Below, piece after piece: positions 44,325 to 55,467 of a stretch of 64,000 bases of DNA. The notes below the pieces were generated by a model that was not told the origin of the DNA, did not search any database, and worked only from the letters and a program-made list of their open reading frames with translations. Within the stretch, counting starts at the first letter, position 1. Every line of letters begins with the position of its first letter. The DNA lies in NCBI RefSeq assembly GCF_046630445.1, contig NC_092335.1:3821001-3885000 (forward strand). Direction: 5' to 3'. Source of the stretch: Rutidosis leptorrhynchoides. Its lineage: Eukaryota > Streptophyta > Magnoliopsida > Asterales > Asteraceae. The translations under genes and the position numbers were made by a program.

Positions 44325-45872
44325 CTACTGATCAGGAGGTGGGTTAGGAGGAAAATTAGGATATGGATCCCAATTCATGTTCGCGTCCGGGTTCCATGGC
44401 TGATTATAGGTGTACTGGTATGCTGCGTCATAATCATATGAATCATAGGGTGGTCTCATCTCTGGCTGATGTGCGGGATAGTATGCGGGTCGGGTCGGAT
44501 AATACATCTCGCCAGGCTGCAACTGGCTTATAATTTGGCGCTGATGATAATCCCATCGGTCATGCTCTCGTTGCCGGGAATGCTCGTAGTCATTCCGGCG
44601 TTGCCATGCCTCGTACTGCATATGCCTATCATAGTTCGTCATGTATTCATCCTCCATACGAATACCTAAATCAAGAGCAGTCTCCCGAACAACTCCTATA
44701 ATGTTGTTCGCCTCCTCCATCTCATCATCCGAACCTCTCTCTACCTGTCGCTGAGGTCCCTCGTATCGATATACCCGACCACGTCTCATCAATAATACCC
44801 TTGCACCGTGATAAAGGTTTGAACTTATGGTTTCACCTCCATCCTCTATTTCGTTCATTGGACCCCCTTGGTGCTTATCTACACCTAAATACTCTCCAAT
44901 GAGAGTAATGAAAATACCACCACCTATAATACTCCCCGATTTCATCCCCGAAACTACATTAGCGAGATAATAGCCAACACAATAGGGAATGTTAACGAAA
45001 CTCCTCGGGTCTCTAATACACTTGAGGTAGAACAAATCGTTTACGGTCAATTTCTCCTTATTCCTACCCCTTTGTGTAATTGTGTTTGCTAAGAATCTAT
45101 GAATAACCCGGAGTTCAGCTCTGTCTATATCTAAGTATGTATGATTTCCACTGGCGTGAAATTCATTAAAGTGGGACATACGCCTCCAGACAGCGTTAAC
45201 ATCAAATTCCCTATCTACCCTTTCTCCTTGGGCAATCAGGCTATTACAGTCGGGGCTCAAAAGTTCAGCAGGGGTGTAAATCTGTAAGGCCCTAGCTAAA
45301 TCTATCATGGACATTCTGTACATGCGTCCACCTAACAGAAATCTAATAAAGCTTCTATCATCTATCCTCCTAACATCACTGTTCAACTTAATAGTACTAA
45401 GTAATTCTATACACCATTCCCTATATATGGTTCTACGAATGGAAAATAGACGCATCCAATCGTTAAACTGAGAATTACCATACCTTTGCACCAATAATTG
45501 CCGAATCGGTTCGGCAAGGTCAACTGTTTCCAAAGGTACCCAGTCAATTGCCCTTGGCATTTCAACAACCTTATTGTAGAGAATGTGCATGTTCTTTTGA
45601 TAATCTGGATACTCTATCCAACATCGATCAAATCTCAGATTTGGATGTAACTGATCTTCATTAATGTCTAAGCTCAGAATCCTTTGATGTGGAGCGAATT
45701 GACGAAACTGATTCACGAATAATTGATCTTGATCGTGATAAGGAATATGTTGCTCCTCCTGTTCTTCTTCTTCTTGTTGCATATGTTGTTCTTGTTCATG
45801 AAACATTTGCGGTTCGGGCTCTGGTTGCCTGGATGATGATGCTCCTGAACCTCCAGTATCGGCTTTCTGCAA
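44325..45872 (-). CDS. ATHILA ORF-1-type protein of young Athila, 515 aa
   Basis: Starts with a Gln/Glu-rich, acidic N-terminus. Then comes a domain with MRLFSIRRTIYREWCIEL, FIRFLLGGRMYRMSMIDLA and a Tyr/Thr-rich segment, the pattern of the plant ATHILA ORF-1 family. A moderately hydrophobic stretch (SGSIIGGGIFITLIGEYLG, about residues 320-340) and a Tyr/Pro-rich C-terminus follow. It sits where Athila elements keep their env-like reading frame; function unknown. The frame looks whole. A candidate short leader exon and an intron lie upstream, in line with the spliced expression discussed for env-position genes in such elements. Confidence 0.75.
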   Translation of the reverse strand: MQKADTGGSGASSSRQPEPEPQMFHEQEQHMQQEEEEQEEQHIPYHDQDQLFVNQFRQFAPHQRILSLDINEDQLHPNLRFDRCWIEYPDYQKNMHILYNKVVEMPRAIDWVPLETVDLAEPIRQLLVQRYGNSQFNDWMRLFSIRRTIYREWCIELLSTIKLNSDVRRIDDRSFIRFLLGGRMYRMSMIDLARALQIYTPAELLSPDCNSLIAQGERVDREFDVNAVWRRMSHFNEFHASGNHTYLDIDRAELRVIHRFLANTITQRGRNKEKLTVNDLFYLKCIRDPRSFVNIPYCVGYYLANVVSGMKSGSIIGGGIFITLIGEYLGVDKHQGGPMNEIEDGGETISSNLYHGARVLLMRRGRVYRYEGPQRQVERGSDDEMEEANNIIGVVRETALDLGIRMEDEYMTNYDRHMQYEAWQRRNDYEHSRQREHDRWDYHQRQIISQLQPGEMYYPTRPAYYPAHQPEMRPPYDSYDYDAAYQYTYNQPWNPDANMNWDPYPNFPPNPPPDQ

Positions 45873-46888
45873 AACACATTAAACACAAAATTTGTGCATC
45901 CAAATATGCATTAGTGTTAACAAAATAATAACTTGAAACAATTATGATGACCTGTTCAATTCATAACACATTTTCTTAACAATAACAATTTTACACTTTT
46001 ACATACGAAAAATGTATACAATGTTTTATCACATTTAAACTCTTAAACATGTCAACAATAATCATTATAGCAATTAAACACTTGTTACATGGCATTCAAA
46101 TCAAACTAGTGCTCATTTTCATATTTTTGTCAAGTCTACACTTTGTCAAATAAGCATATACGAAAAATGTACATCAAGTTCATAAGCATTTATCTCAAAT
46201 AACATGCCAAAATAATCACTACTAGCAATGAAACAAGTTTCAAATAGCTTTTATATCAAATTATCCAAGTTCATGAATTTTTAGACTTAAAAAGTCTACT
46301 TTAATTTTCAAAAACATGTTTAGGCTCAAAGTTTGGATCAATTAACTACCTAGACATGTTACACTACTCAATTTAGTAACAATTCATGACAAAAATCGGC
46401 CATAACCTGTTTATATCAAAAAGCCCCAAATTGCTCAAGAACACAAACCCTAGATTCTTAAAAATTTGAAGTTTTTAGCTTCAATTCATGTTAAATAGCT
46501 TCTATCTAGGATATACATGCATAATATAACAACAATTTAGCTCTAATTACATCTAAATTTAACAAAATCAAAATATAAATTTTCTAGCTCAAGAACACAA
46601 AAATTCGAATTTAAAGAGATTAGGGGTGAAATCTTTACCTTTCTCCTGAAGGGGTTGAGACTACTGAATCTAGGCATGATTATTGTGAAGTTTTGCAAGA
46701 AATTTGGTGAAAATTGGTGAAAAATTGAGAGAGTTTGGAGATGGTTCGTGTATGTGTGTGTTATTGTGAAAGAAAGAGCAGAACTCGGCTGGATTTTGTT
46801 CCTGTCCAGTTTTTAGTGGCCATGCGAGTCGCATGGCATAACCCTTTCCCTCATGCGACTCGCATGGGGGTATTTTCCAGGGTTTTTT

Positions 46889-46928
<40 letters not shown>

Positions 46929-47516
46929 AAAGGTTATACTTTTAAAACATAAAATTTAATAAAATTTTGTTTCTTTTTAGAACGAGGTCGTTTCGGGACT
47001 ATGCCCTAGTCCGTCCCTCGACAAAATTTTAAAATTTGTCTTTTTGTAGCGATTGTTTTAAAAGCTAAGATTTTTGGGTTTTTTAATGTTTTTGCATACT
47101 TTAAATCAATAAGATTAAAAATAATGATAATAAAAGTTCTCGTCCCTCCCTCGGGTAAAGCAATTTCGGTTCAAGGACCTAGTCTTCAACTTACGACGAA
47201 TTTTTAAAAATCATATTTTTAACTTAATGAGATAAAGTAAATTTTTGTTTTTAAATTCACACAACATAATTATAAAATTCAAAATTAAAAATTAAAAAAA
47301 TTCACACCAAACTTAAAATTTGAAATGCATAAAATTAAAAATTCATATTTTAAAAATTAAAAATTCACACCAAACTTAATTTAAAAATTCATATTATAAA
47401 TTCACACCAAACTTATATTAATTTTTCAAATATTTACAATTTTAAAAATATTATTTTTACAAAGTTTACAATATTAATTTAAAATATTAATATTAAAAAC
47501 ATAATAAAATTAAAAA

Positions 47517-47558
<42 letters not shown>

Positions 47559-47885
47559 CCACTTTAATCAATCAAATATTATCAAAAATATGCGCCCCTC
47601 TTTTCGGTAAAGTAATTTCGGTTCCAAGACCTAATTTAACTCATGACGAATTTTTGAAATATTTTGGTTTGATTGTTTAAAGATATTTATACCTTAAGAA
47701 TAAACGTTAAATTTCGCAGTGATGTAATAAATTTTTGAACGATATCAATAATTTCGGTCGCCAAACCTAATTTTATTTAATACCAATTTAATACTTTTTA
47801 GCGAACAAATTAGCGTTTATTATCAAAAGGTTAAAAATAAAAATAAAAATAAAAACTGTACAGACATACCTGTGAAATAGATTTC
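45873..47885 (-). other. Non-coding spacer upstream of ORF-1
   Basis: AT-rich, with T-runs at about 46888-46923 and 47518-47558 and a pair of CATGCGA palindromes (46820-46836, 46852-46866) followed, on the element strand, by a CA- and CT-rich stretch like a 5' UTR. May hold a promoter for ORF-1 (inference). Confidence 0.5.
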
Positions 47886-48302
47886 TTAGTTATATGATCT
47901 ATTATATTCATAAGATAGTCGGTTTAATTGGTTTTCCATGGCTGCATAGGCGTAACCTCGAGCATTCATTGTCTTTTCTTCTAAACATATGAACGGTCCG
48001 TCTCTGCATAAAGTAACAAATTCGGTATTGGAATAGGTTTGATTATTTGAACATTTACCTCCATGTGACCATTTTCCGCATTTGTGACATTTTTCTAGGT
48101 GTCGTGCTCTTCTTTTCGCTGCGGATTTTGATTTTCCTTTACCAAATTGTAACTTATTATCTTCGCATCTGGATCCTTTTCTAACTCCGTCCATTCTTTC
48201 TCTGATTACTGATACTAATTCACTCGGTAGTATGTCATTATTACGTTTAGTGATCAAAGCGTGTAGCATTAGACCATGGTTTAGTTCACAGGCAGTCTTC
48301 AT
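47886..48302 (-). CDS. Small zinc-knuckle-like ORF of young Athila, 138 aa
   Basis: Basic protein with a CHKCGKWSHGGKC motif (CX2CX4HX3C, about residues 71-83) after a Lys/Arg-rich stretch, reminiscent of nucleocapsid zinc knuckles. It lies 170 bases downstream of pol. I do not recognise the family. Being open over 138 codons in a young element, it may be expressed, but it could also be an extra gag-like relic. Confidence 0.5.
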   Translation of the reverse strand: MKTACELNHGLMLHALITKRNNDILPSELVSVIRERMDGVRKGSRCEDNKLQFGKGKSKSAAKRRARHLEKCHKCGKWSHGGKCSNNQTYSNTEFVTLCRDGPFICLEEKTMNARGYAYAAMENQLNRLSYEYNRSYN

Positions 48303-48474
48303 TTCGTAAAAACCTAAAAAAAATAAAAATTCAGAATGGGGGGAGAAGACTAGTTCTTTAGGGTCTGCTAGGGAAAGACCATACGTGTTCCATTTTCGAG
48401 AACTACACGAAAACAGACAATCTAACTCTAATAGAAATACATATTATCCTTTAAAGACTTGATTCTCCCCACAC

Positions 48475-51400
48475 TTAGTTAGCTGTGTTGTCGAAATTGT
48501 GATTAACTTCGTTGTCGACTTCCATTGGACCCTGTATGTAATGTTTAACTCTGTGACCATTAACTTTAAATTCAATCCCATTTGAATTTATCAATTCTAT
48601 CGTTCCGTATGGGAAAACTCTTTTGACTATGAATGGTCCAGACCATCTTGATTTCAATTTTCCAGGAAATAGCTTGAATCGTGAATTGAAAAGAAGAACT
48701 CTGTCTCCTTCTTTAAATTCTTTTGAACTTCTGATTCTTTTATCATGCCATTTCTTCGTTCTTTCTTTATAGATTAACGAATTTTCGTATGCTTCATGTC
48801 TTAATTCTTCTAATTCGTTTAGTTGACTTAATCGTAGACGTCCGGCTTCATGTAAATCAAGATTACATGTCTTCAAAGCCCAAAATGCTTTGTGTTCAAT
48901 TTCTACTGGAAGATGACATGCTTTTCCATACACAAGTCTAAAAGGTGTGGTTCCAATTGGAGTTTTGTAGGCTGTTCTAAAAGCCCAGAGTGCATCCTCC
49001 AATTTAATGGACCATTCCTTCGAATTTGATCCTACGGTTTTCTCTAGAATACGTTTTAAAGCTCGGTTTGTATTTTCAACTTGTCCACTTGTTTGTGGAT
49101 GATATGCGGTGGAGATTTTATGAGTTACTCCATATCTTTTAAGAACTTTTTCAAGTTGATTATTACAGAAATGAGTACCCCGATCACTTATTAAAGCTTT
49201 CGGTGTTCCAAACCTTGCAAAAAGACGTTTTAAAAAGTTTACTACAACTCGTGCATCGTTAGTTGGGAGAGCTTGTGCTTCCGCCCATTTAGATACATAA
49301 TCAATGGCTACGAGTATATATAAATTATTATGAGATTTTGGAAATGGACCCATAAAGTCAATACCCCAAATGTCAAATACTTCACATACTTGGATGACAT
49401 TTTGTGGCATTTCATCACGTTGACTTATTTTTCCGGCCCTTTGACATGCATCACAGGATTTGCAAAGAAGGTGTGCGTCTTTGTAAATTGTAGGCCAATA
49501 GAATCCAGCTTCATAAACTTTTCTTGCTGTTAGTTGAGGCCCATAATGCCCTCCTGTTGGTCCTGTGTGACAATGGTTTAAAATTTTACTAGCTTCATCT
49601 CCAAATACACATCGGCGTATTATTCCATCGGGACAACTTTTAAACAGATGTGGATCTTCCCAGAAATAGTGTTTTATATCACTGAAGAATTTCTTTCGTC
49701 TTTGGTACGATAATCCTTTTTCAAGGAATCCACAAACTAAGTAGTTTGCATAGTCTGCAAACCATGGGATTTCTTTATAATCTATCTTCAATAGATATTC
49801 ATCAGGAAAGTTGTCTTGTATGGCCGATTCATTCAGAACTTCTAATTCGGGATTTTCAAGACGAGAAAGATGATCAGCGGCGAGATTTTCTGCTCCTTTT
49901 TTATCTCGGATTTCAATATCAAACTCTTGTAAGAGTAAGATCCAACGGATTAATCTTGGTTTAGCATCTTGTTTTGAAAATAGGTATCTAAGAGCAGAAT
50001 GGTCGGTATAGACCACCGTTTTTGCTAGAACGAGATATGATCGAAATTTGTCAAAAGCAAAGACAATAGCAAGGAGTTCTTTTTCAGTAGTTGTATAGTT
50101 TGTTTGTGCTCCTTGTAATGTCTTACTAGCATAATATATAGGTTGAAATCGTTTTTCAATCCTTTGTCCTAAAACGGCTCCCATTGCAAAATCACTTGCA
50201 TCGCACATTAGTTCAAATGGTAGATTCCAATTTGGTGTTATCATGATCGGTGCATTAGTGAGTTTCTCTTTAAGAATATTAAAAGATTTGATACATTCAT
50301 CTGAAAAGATGAATGGCGCATCCTTTTCTAGGAGTTTATTCATAGGAGTGGCAATTTTAGAAAAATCTTTTATGAAACGTCGGTAAAAACCGGCATGCCC
50401 TAGAAAACTCCTAACTCCTCTAACATTGGTGGGATGTGGAAGTTTAGCAATTACATCTACTTTAGCTCTATCCACTTCAATTCCTTCTTTTGAAATTTTA
50501 TGTCCAAGAACGATGCCTTCTTTAACCATGAAATGGCATTTCTCCCAATTAAGTACTAGATTTGATTTTTCGCATCTAATTAGCATTCGTTCCAGATTAA
50601 CTAGACATGATTTAAATGTATCACCGAAGACTGAAAAGTCATCCATGAATACTTCCATGCATTCTTCTATCATGTCGTGAAAAATCGCCATCATACACCT
50701 TTGAAAGGTTGCAGGGGCGTTACAAAGTCCAAATGGCATGCGTTTGTAAGCAAAAGTACCATAAGGGCACGTGAATGTGGTTTTCTCTTGATCTTCGGGT
50801 GCTATTGGAATTTGAAAATATCCGGAAAATCCATCTAGGAAACAATAGTAACTATTTCCGGCTAATCTTTCCAACATTTGATCTATGAAAGGTAAGGGAA
50901 AGTGATCTTTTCTGGTGGCGTCATTTAATTTTCTATAATCAATACATACACGCCATCCTGTTACAGTCCTAGTAGGAATAAGCTCATTTTTCTCATTTGT
51001 GATGACAGTCATGCCACCCTTCTTAGGCACGCATTGAACTGGGCTTACCCATGGACTATCAGAGATTGGATATATCAAACCTGCATCTAGCAGTTTAATA
51101 ATCTCTTTTTTAACTACATCTTGCATATTAGGATTCAGTCTTCGTTGGCGTTGCACATACGTTTTATGACCTTCTTCCATAAGGATTTTATGTGTGCAAT
51201 ACGAAGGACTTATTCCTTTAATATCATGAATCTTCCATGCAATGGCTGGTTTATGAGCTTTCAACACAGAAATGAGTTGTGATTTCTCATTTTCAGTAAG
51301 AGAAGACGATATTATTACAGGTAATTCAGATTCACCATGTAAATAAGCGTATTCCAAATGGTTTGGAAGTGGCTTTAACTCTAATTTCGGAGGTTCTTCT

Positions 51401-54081
51401 ATTGATGATTTATATCGATATCTGTCTTCTTCTTTTAGCATTTGAATTTCTTCTGTTGTTGGTTCATATCCATTAGCTATAAGTGTAGCTAACATTTCAG
51501 CTTCATCAATTGGTTCATTACCTTCTCCTAAAGAACATTCTCCCGTTCCTTGTAATTCTGGAAATTCTTTTAATAATTCTGCATGTGCATCTATAGTTTG
51601 AATATAATAACATGTATCATCTGCAGATTGTGGTTGTTGCATTGCTCTATCAACTGAAAAGGTAACACTCTCATCCTCTATACTTAGGGTCAGTTTCTTA
51701 CCGAACACGTCTATCATTGCTTTAGCCGTGTTTAAGAATGGTCTTCCTAATATGAGAGGAACTTGAGAATCTTCTTCCATGTCTAGAACAACAAAATCTA
51801 CTGGAAATACTAAAGTACCAACTTTAACTAGCATGTTTTCCATTATCCCTCTAGGATATTTTATTGATCTATCGGCTAGTTGTATGCTTATTCTTGTTGG
51901 TTTCAATTCTCCAAGGTCTAGTTTAGCGTATAGTGAATACGGCATTAGATTTATACTAGCACCTAAGTCTGCTAATGCTTCTATTGAACTAAGACTACCT
52001 AGAAAACATGGAATTGTGAAACTTCCTGGATCAGATAGTTTTTCTGGTATCTTATTCAACAGCACTGCTGAACAATTAGCATTCATAGTAACAGCCGAGA
52101 GTTCTTCCATTTTCTTTCTATTCGTGATTAGATCTTTCAAGAATTTAGCATACCTTGGCATTCCTGAAATCACATCAATGAAAGGAAGATTTACATTTAT
52201 CTGTTTAAACATATCCAAGAATTTGGATTGCTCGGCTTCAAGTTTTTCCTTCTTCATTTTACTCGGGTAAGGAAGTGGTGGTTGGTATGGTTTAACATAA
52301 GGTTTATCCTTAACTGTGTTATCTTCATTAACCTTTTCAACTACCGGTTCTTTTTCCTTATCTTGATCAGGTTGTGGTTCTTGTGGAGTAGGAATAGTTT
52401 CATCAGAAGTTACAGGTATTTCAGGTGGTTTAAGTGTTGTACCACTTCTTGTGGTAATAGCTTTAGCTGTTTCATTCCGGGGGTTAGCATTTGTATCGCT
52501 TGGTAGACTTCCCGGTTTTCTTTCACCTATTAACCTTGCTAGGTTACTCACTTCTTGTTCCAGATTTTGAATAGAAGCTTGTTGATTTCTAAATGCTTGA
52601 GCATTTTGTTCATTAGTTTGTTTTTGAGATGTGAAAAACTGCGTTTGAGTTTCAACTAGCTTCGTCATCATATCTTCTAAATTCGGCTTTTTATCATCGG
52701 TTTGTTGTGGTGGTTTGTTTTGAAAATTTGGTCTTTGCTGATTATAAGTATTATTGGATACTTGTTGATTGTTAGGACCTTGTTGGTTGTTGTATGGAAT
52801 ATTTCGGTTATAATTCTGGTTTTGATTGTAAATCGGTCTTGGCGGTTGATAATTATTCTGATAATTATTTCCAGGCCTTTGGTTTATGTATGAAATATTC
52901 TCTCTTTGTTCCATTGTTAATTCAATATTGAGACAATCTTTTGTCAAATGTGGTCCTCCACACTGCTCACAACTAATTCGTATAGCATGAATATCTTTAG
53001 TCATCTTTTCCATTCGTCTCTCGAAAGCATTTATCTTTGCGGAAATGGAATCTAAGTCATGGCTAGAATCGGCTCTAGCTGCTTTAGATGATCTAATAAT
53101 GTCTTTTTCTTGGTGCCACTCATGTGAGTGGGAAGCAGTGTTATCAATAATTTTGTAAGCATCAGTTTCGGTTTTCTTCATAATAGAACCACCAGCTGCT
53201 ATATCTATGTCTTTTCTTGTAGTGATGTCGCATCCTTGGTAGAATATTTGTACTATTTGACAGGTGTCTAAACCATGTTGCGGACATCCTCTTAACAACT
53301 TTCCATATCTTGTCCACGCCTCATATAGAGTTTCATTTGGCTTCTGTGTGAACGTAACAATTTCTGCTTGAAGTCTTACGGCTTTAGATGCAGGAAAGAA
53401 TTGTTTAAGAAATTTATCAATTAAAACGTCCCATGTATTGATCGCCCCTTCAGGTAACGATTCCAACCAATCTTTGGCTTCTCCCTTTAAAGTCCAGGGA
53501 AATAACATGAGATATATCTGTTCATCCTCCACTTCTCGGATTTTAAATAGTGTGCAGATCCTATTAAAGGTACGTAGATGTTCATTTGGATCTTCCTTTG
53601 GCGCACCACTAAATTGGCATTGATTAGTCACCATGTGTAGAATTTGTCCTTTGATTTCATAATCTGGCGCATTAATGTCTGGATGAGTAATTGCGTGACC
53701 TTGGCCAGTGCGTTTAGCTCTCATTCGGTCTTCCATACTTAAAGGTTCCAGGTTCTCCATAATTGAATTTGTTGACTCGGTATCACTAGATGGTTCTGAT
53801 TTAATAGTTCGTTCCTCAACAATCTCTGTTTGAATGATTGGTGGTTCCGGAGGAAAGTTTAATGGTTCAGGATCTATGAACCGTTCCTGAATATTTTCTG
53901 GATTCTCAATTGTGAGGTTTGTTTCAAAAACTGGATTATCGGAAATTTGAACTGAAGTACTTGGTCGACTGGATGACGATTCTAAAGAAAAATCAACGGC
54001 GGTTATATTTGTTAAACGATGTCTTGATCGAGTTACAGGTGGTGAACGTACAAAAGGTGGTGAACGTCTTGCTCGGTGCAT
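48475..54081 (-). CDS. Athila gag-pol polyprotein, 1868 aa
   Basis: One frame in the order gag, protease, reverse transcriptase, RNase H, integrase, as in Ty3/gypsy. Gag domain about residues 130-245 ([28 protein letters not shown]) with a CX2CX3HX4C zinc motif near 350. Protease core DLGAS near 703. Reverse transcriptase with FMDDFSVFG near 1142. RNase H starting [16 protein letters not shown]. Integrase with an HHCC zinc region near 1500-1545 and a DDE core ([27 protein letters not shown]; about 1575, 1632 and 1668), and a C-terminal [15 protein letters not shown] module without chromodomain. Looks whole. The start [14 protein letters not shown] is also kept in the old copy (MHRAKRSPPFIRSP). 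Confidence 0.95.
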   Translation of the reverse strand: MHRARRSPPFVRSPPVTRSRHRLTNITAVDFSLESSSSRPSTSVQISDNPVFETNLTIENPENIQERFIDPEPLNFPPEPPIIQTEIVEERTIKSEPSSDTESTNSIMENLEPLSMEDRMRAKRTGQGHAITHPDINAPDYEIKGQILHMVTNQCQFSGAPKEDPNEHLRTFNRICTLFKIREVEDEQIYLMLFPWTLKGEAKDWLESLPEGAINTWDVLIDKFLKQFFPASKAVRLQAEIVTFTQKPNETLYEAWTRYGKLLRGCPQHGLDTCQIVQIFYQGCDITTRKDIDIAAGGSIMKKTETDAYKIIDNTASHSHEWHQEKDIIRSSKAARADSSHDLDSISAKINAFERRMEKMTKDIHAIRISCEQCGGPHLTKDCLNIELTMEQRENISYINQRPGNNYQNNYQPPRPIYNQNQNYNRNIPYNNQQGPNNQQVSNNTYNQQRPNFQNKPPQQTDDKKPNLEDMMTKLVETQTQFFTSQKQTNEQNAQAFRNQQASIQNLEQEVSNLARLIGERKPGSLPSDTNANPRNETAKAITTRSGTTLKPPEIPVTSDETIPTPQEPQPDQDKEKEPVVEKVNEDNTVKDKPYVKPYQPPLPYPSKMKKEKLEAEQSKFLDMFKQINVNLPFIDVISGMPRYAKFLKDLITNRKKMEELSAVTMNANCSAVLLNKIPEKLSDPGSFTIPCFLGSLSSIEALADLGASINLMPYSLYAKLDLGELKPTRISIQLADRSIKYPRGIMENMLVKVGTLVFPVDFVVLDMEEDSQVPLILGRPFLNTAKAMIDVFGKKLTLSIEDESVTFSVDRAMQQPQSADDTCYYIQTIDAHAELLKEFPELQGTGECSLGEGNEPIDEAEMLATLIANGYEPTTEEIQMLKEEDRYRYKSSIEEPPKLELKPLPNHLEYAYLHGESELPVIISSSLTENEKSQLISVLKAHKPAIAWKIHDIKGISPSYCTHKILMEEGHKTYVQRQRRLNPNMQDVVKKEIIKLLDAGLIYPISDSPWVSPVQCVPKKGGMTVITNEKNELIPTRTVTGWRVCIDYRKLNDATRKDHFPLPFIDQMLERLAGNSYYCFLDGFSGYFQIPIAPEDQEKTTFTCPYGTFAYKRMPFGLCNAPATFQRCMMAIFHDMIEECMEVFMDDFSVFGDTFKSCLVNLERMLIRCEKSNLVLNWEKCHFMVKEGIVLGHKISKEGIEVDRAKVDVIAKLPHPTNVRGVRSFLGHAGFYRRFIKDFSKIATPMNKLLEKDAPFIFSDECIKSFNILKEKLTNAPIMITPNWNLPFELMCDASDFAMGAVLGQRIEKRFQPIYYASKTLQGAQTNYTTTEKELLAIVFAFDKFRSYLVLAKTVVYTDHSALRYLFSKQDAKPRLIRWILLLQEFDIEIRDKKGAENLAADHLSRLENPELEVLNESAIQDNFPDEYLLKIDYKEIPWFADYANYLVCGFLEKGLSYQRRKKFFSDIKHYFWEDPHLFKSCPDGIIRRCVFGDEASKILNHCHTGPTGGHYGPQLTARKVYEAGFYWPTIYKDAHLLCKSCDACQRAGKISQRDEMPQNVIQVCEVFDIWGIDFMGPFPKSHNNLYILVAIDYVSKWAEAQALPTNDARVVVNFLKRLFARFGTPKALISDRGTHFCNNQLEKVLKRYGVTHKISTAYHPQTSGQVENTNRALKRILEKTVGSNSKEWSIKLEDALWAFRTAYKTPIGTTPFRLVYGKACHLPVEIEHKAFWALKTCNLDLHEAGRLRLSQLNELEELRHEAYENSLIYKERTKKWHDKRIRSSKEFKEGDRVLLFNSRFKLFPGKLKSRWSGPFIVKRVFPYGTIELINSNGIEFKVNGHRVKHYIQGPMEVDNEVNHNFDNTAN

Positions 54082-55441
54082 TCACTGAATATCCTATTAG
54101 TTTTTAAAAGGAAAGAAAAATTATAATAAGTTATCCAATCAATAGACTTTTCTGATTTTGCCCACGTTTCGAATAGCCAAAAGATGCAGCAGAGGGGCAG
54201 GATTCGTTTGGTCTCAATATAATTGAGGACTGTTTGGCTCCAATAACCCGGTCCACGTACAAATCCAACTATTACTACGAACCAGAAAATTTTTATGTCT
54301 ATCAATTTAACTACTTAAAATAAATTTTCGTAATTTTAAGAAATTTAGATAAGAAGTAGAAAAAATTCTAAGTCCTAAAAACTAGAATAGCGAGAAATAA
54401 GAGAGAAAAAGAGTTCGTCGATAAAGGTCGAAAAAGAAAAATGGTTGAAAAATAAAAGGTGACGGAAAAATAAAAGGAACTTATCAAAACTTAAAAATAC
54501 TTAACTAATTTAACCTTATTACTACAACTAACTTAAAATTATAATCGCAAATTGAAATTACTAATTGGAATGATAATTGATACATAGTAAAAGGTCTAAA
54601 AATATTAAAGCTTACAGGAAAAACTAAATCCCAAATGGAAATAACTTAAAAAGAAACTAAAACGTAAAAAGGCGTCGCAAAATTCTAAAGCACCTAAATC
54701 TTAGTCTAAAGAAAAAAAACACTTAAGGAATTCTACGGCAAAGCCTAAAAATCTAGGAGTAAAAATAACTATAGCAAAAACTAAGTTTAAAATTAAATAT
54801 GAGCGAAAAATATAAATATTACGCTACAACGATTAAAAAGGGACAAAATATTAAAAGTTATAAAAAGTTATAAAAATATTATTTTTATATTTTATAATAA
54901 AAGTATTAAGTTTTAAATATAATAAAACTAATTAAAAGTAATTAATTAAACTAAAATCTTAATTAATAATAATAAAACTAGGGTTTAATTAAATAATAAT
55001 ATATTATACTCCGTAATTAATGCGTTTTTAGGGTTTGAGGGTGGCCCTGTCAGACCCTTCATGCGACTCGCATGGGGTTTAGTTGAAATGCCATGCGACT
55101 CGCATGGTGTTCGGATCCAGGCCAAAAGTTGGGCTGCTACAGTACCTTGGCCCGATTACTCTTTTTTTTTTTTTTCTTTTTATTTAAATAGAATATATAT
55201 ATATAATTAAAATAAAAACTTAAAATTAACTTAAAATACTTTATAATTTTGTAAAAATAAAAGAAAAACTTAAAAATATACTTAAAATACTTTTTTTTTT
55301 TTTTTTTTTTCTTCGATTTTAAAAGCTTTTCTTTTAATTTTTTTTTTTATCTTTTTAATTTTTTTTTAAAAACAAAAATATAAATTTTACAAAAACTAAT
55401 TATAACTTAAAAATTAAAAATATGGCGTTTCGCTTCGGCGT
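54082..55441 (-). other. Young Athila 5' leader
   Basis: AT-rich leader between primer site and gag-pol; carries a CATGCGA palindrome pair (55060-55074, 55091-55107). Homologous to 11812-13142. Confidence 0.75.
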
Positions 55442-55459
55442 TCCCCGGCAGCGGCGCCA
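55442..55459 (-). other. Primer binding site (tRNA-Asp), young Athila
   Basis: TGGCGCCGCTGCCGGGGA on the minus strand, eight bases from the 5' LTR. Confidence 0.88.
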
Positions 55460-55467
55460 AAAATACT

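Noticed and set aside
51779-52506. Plus-strand frames of 163 and 92 codons
   Set aside because: Antisense shadows of Athila gag-pol.
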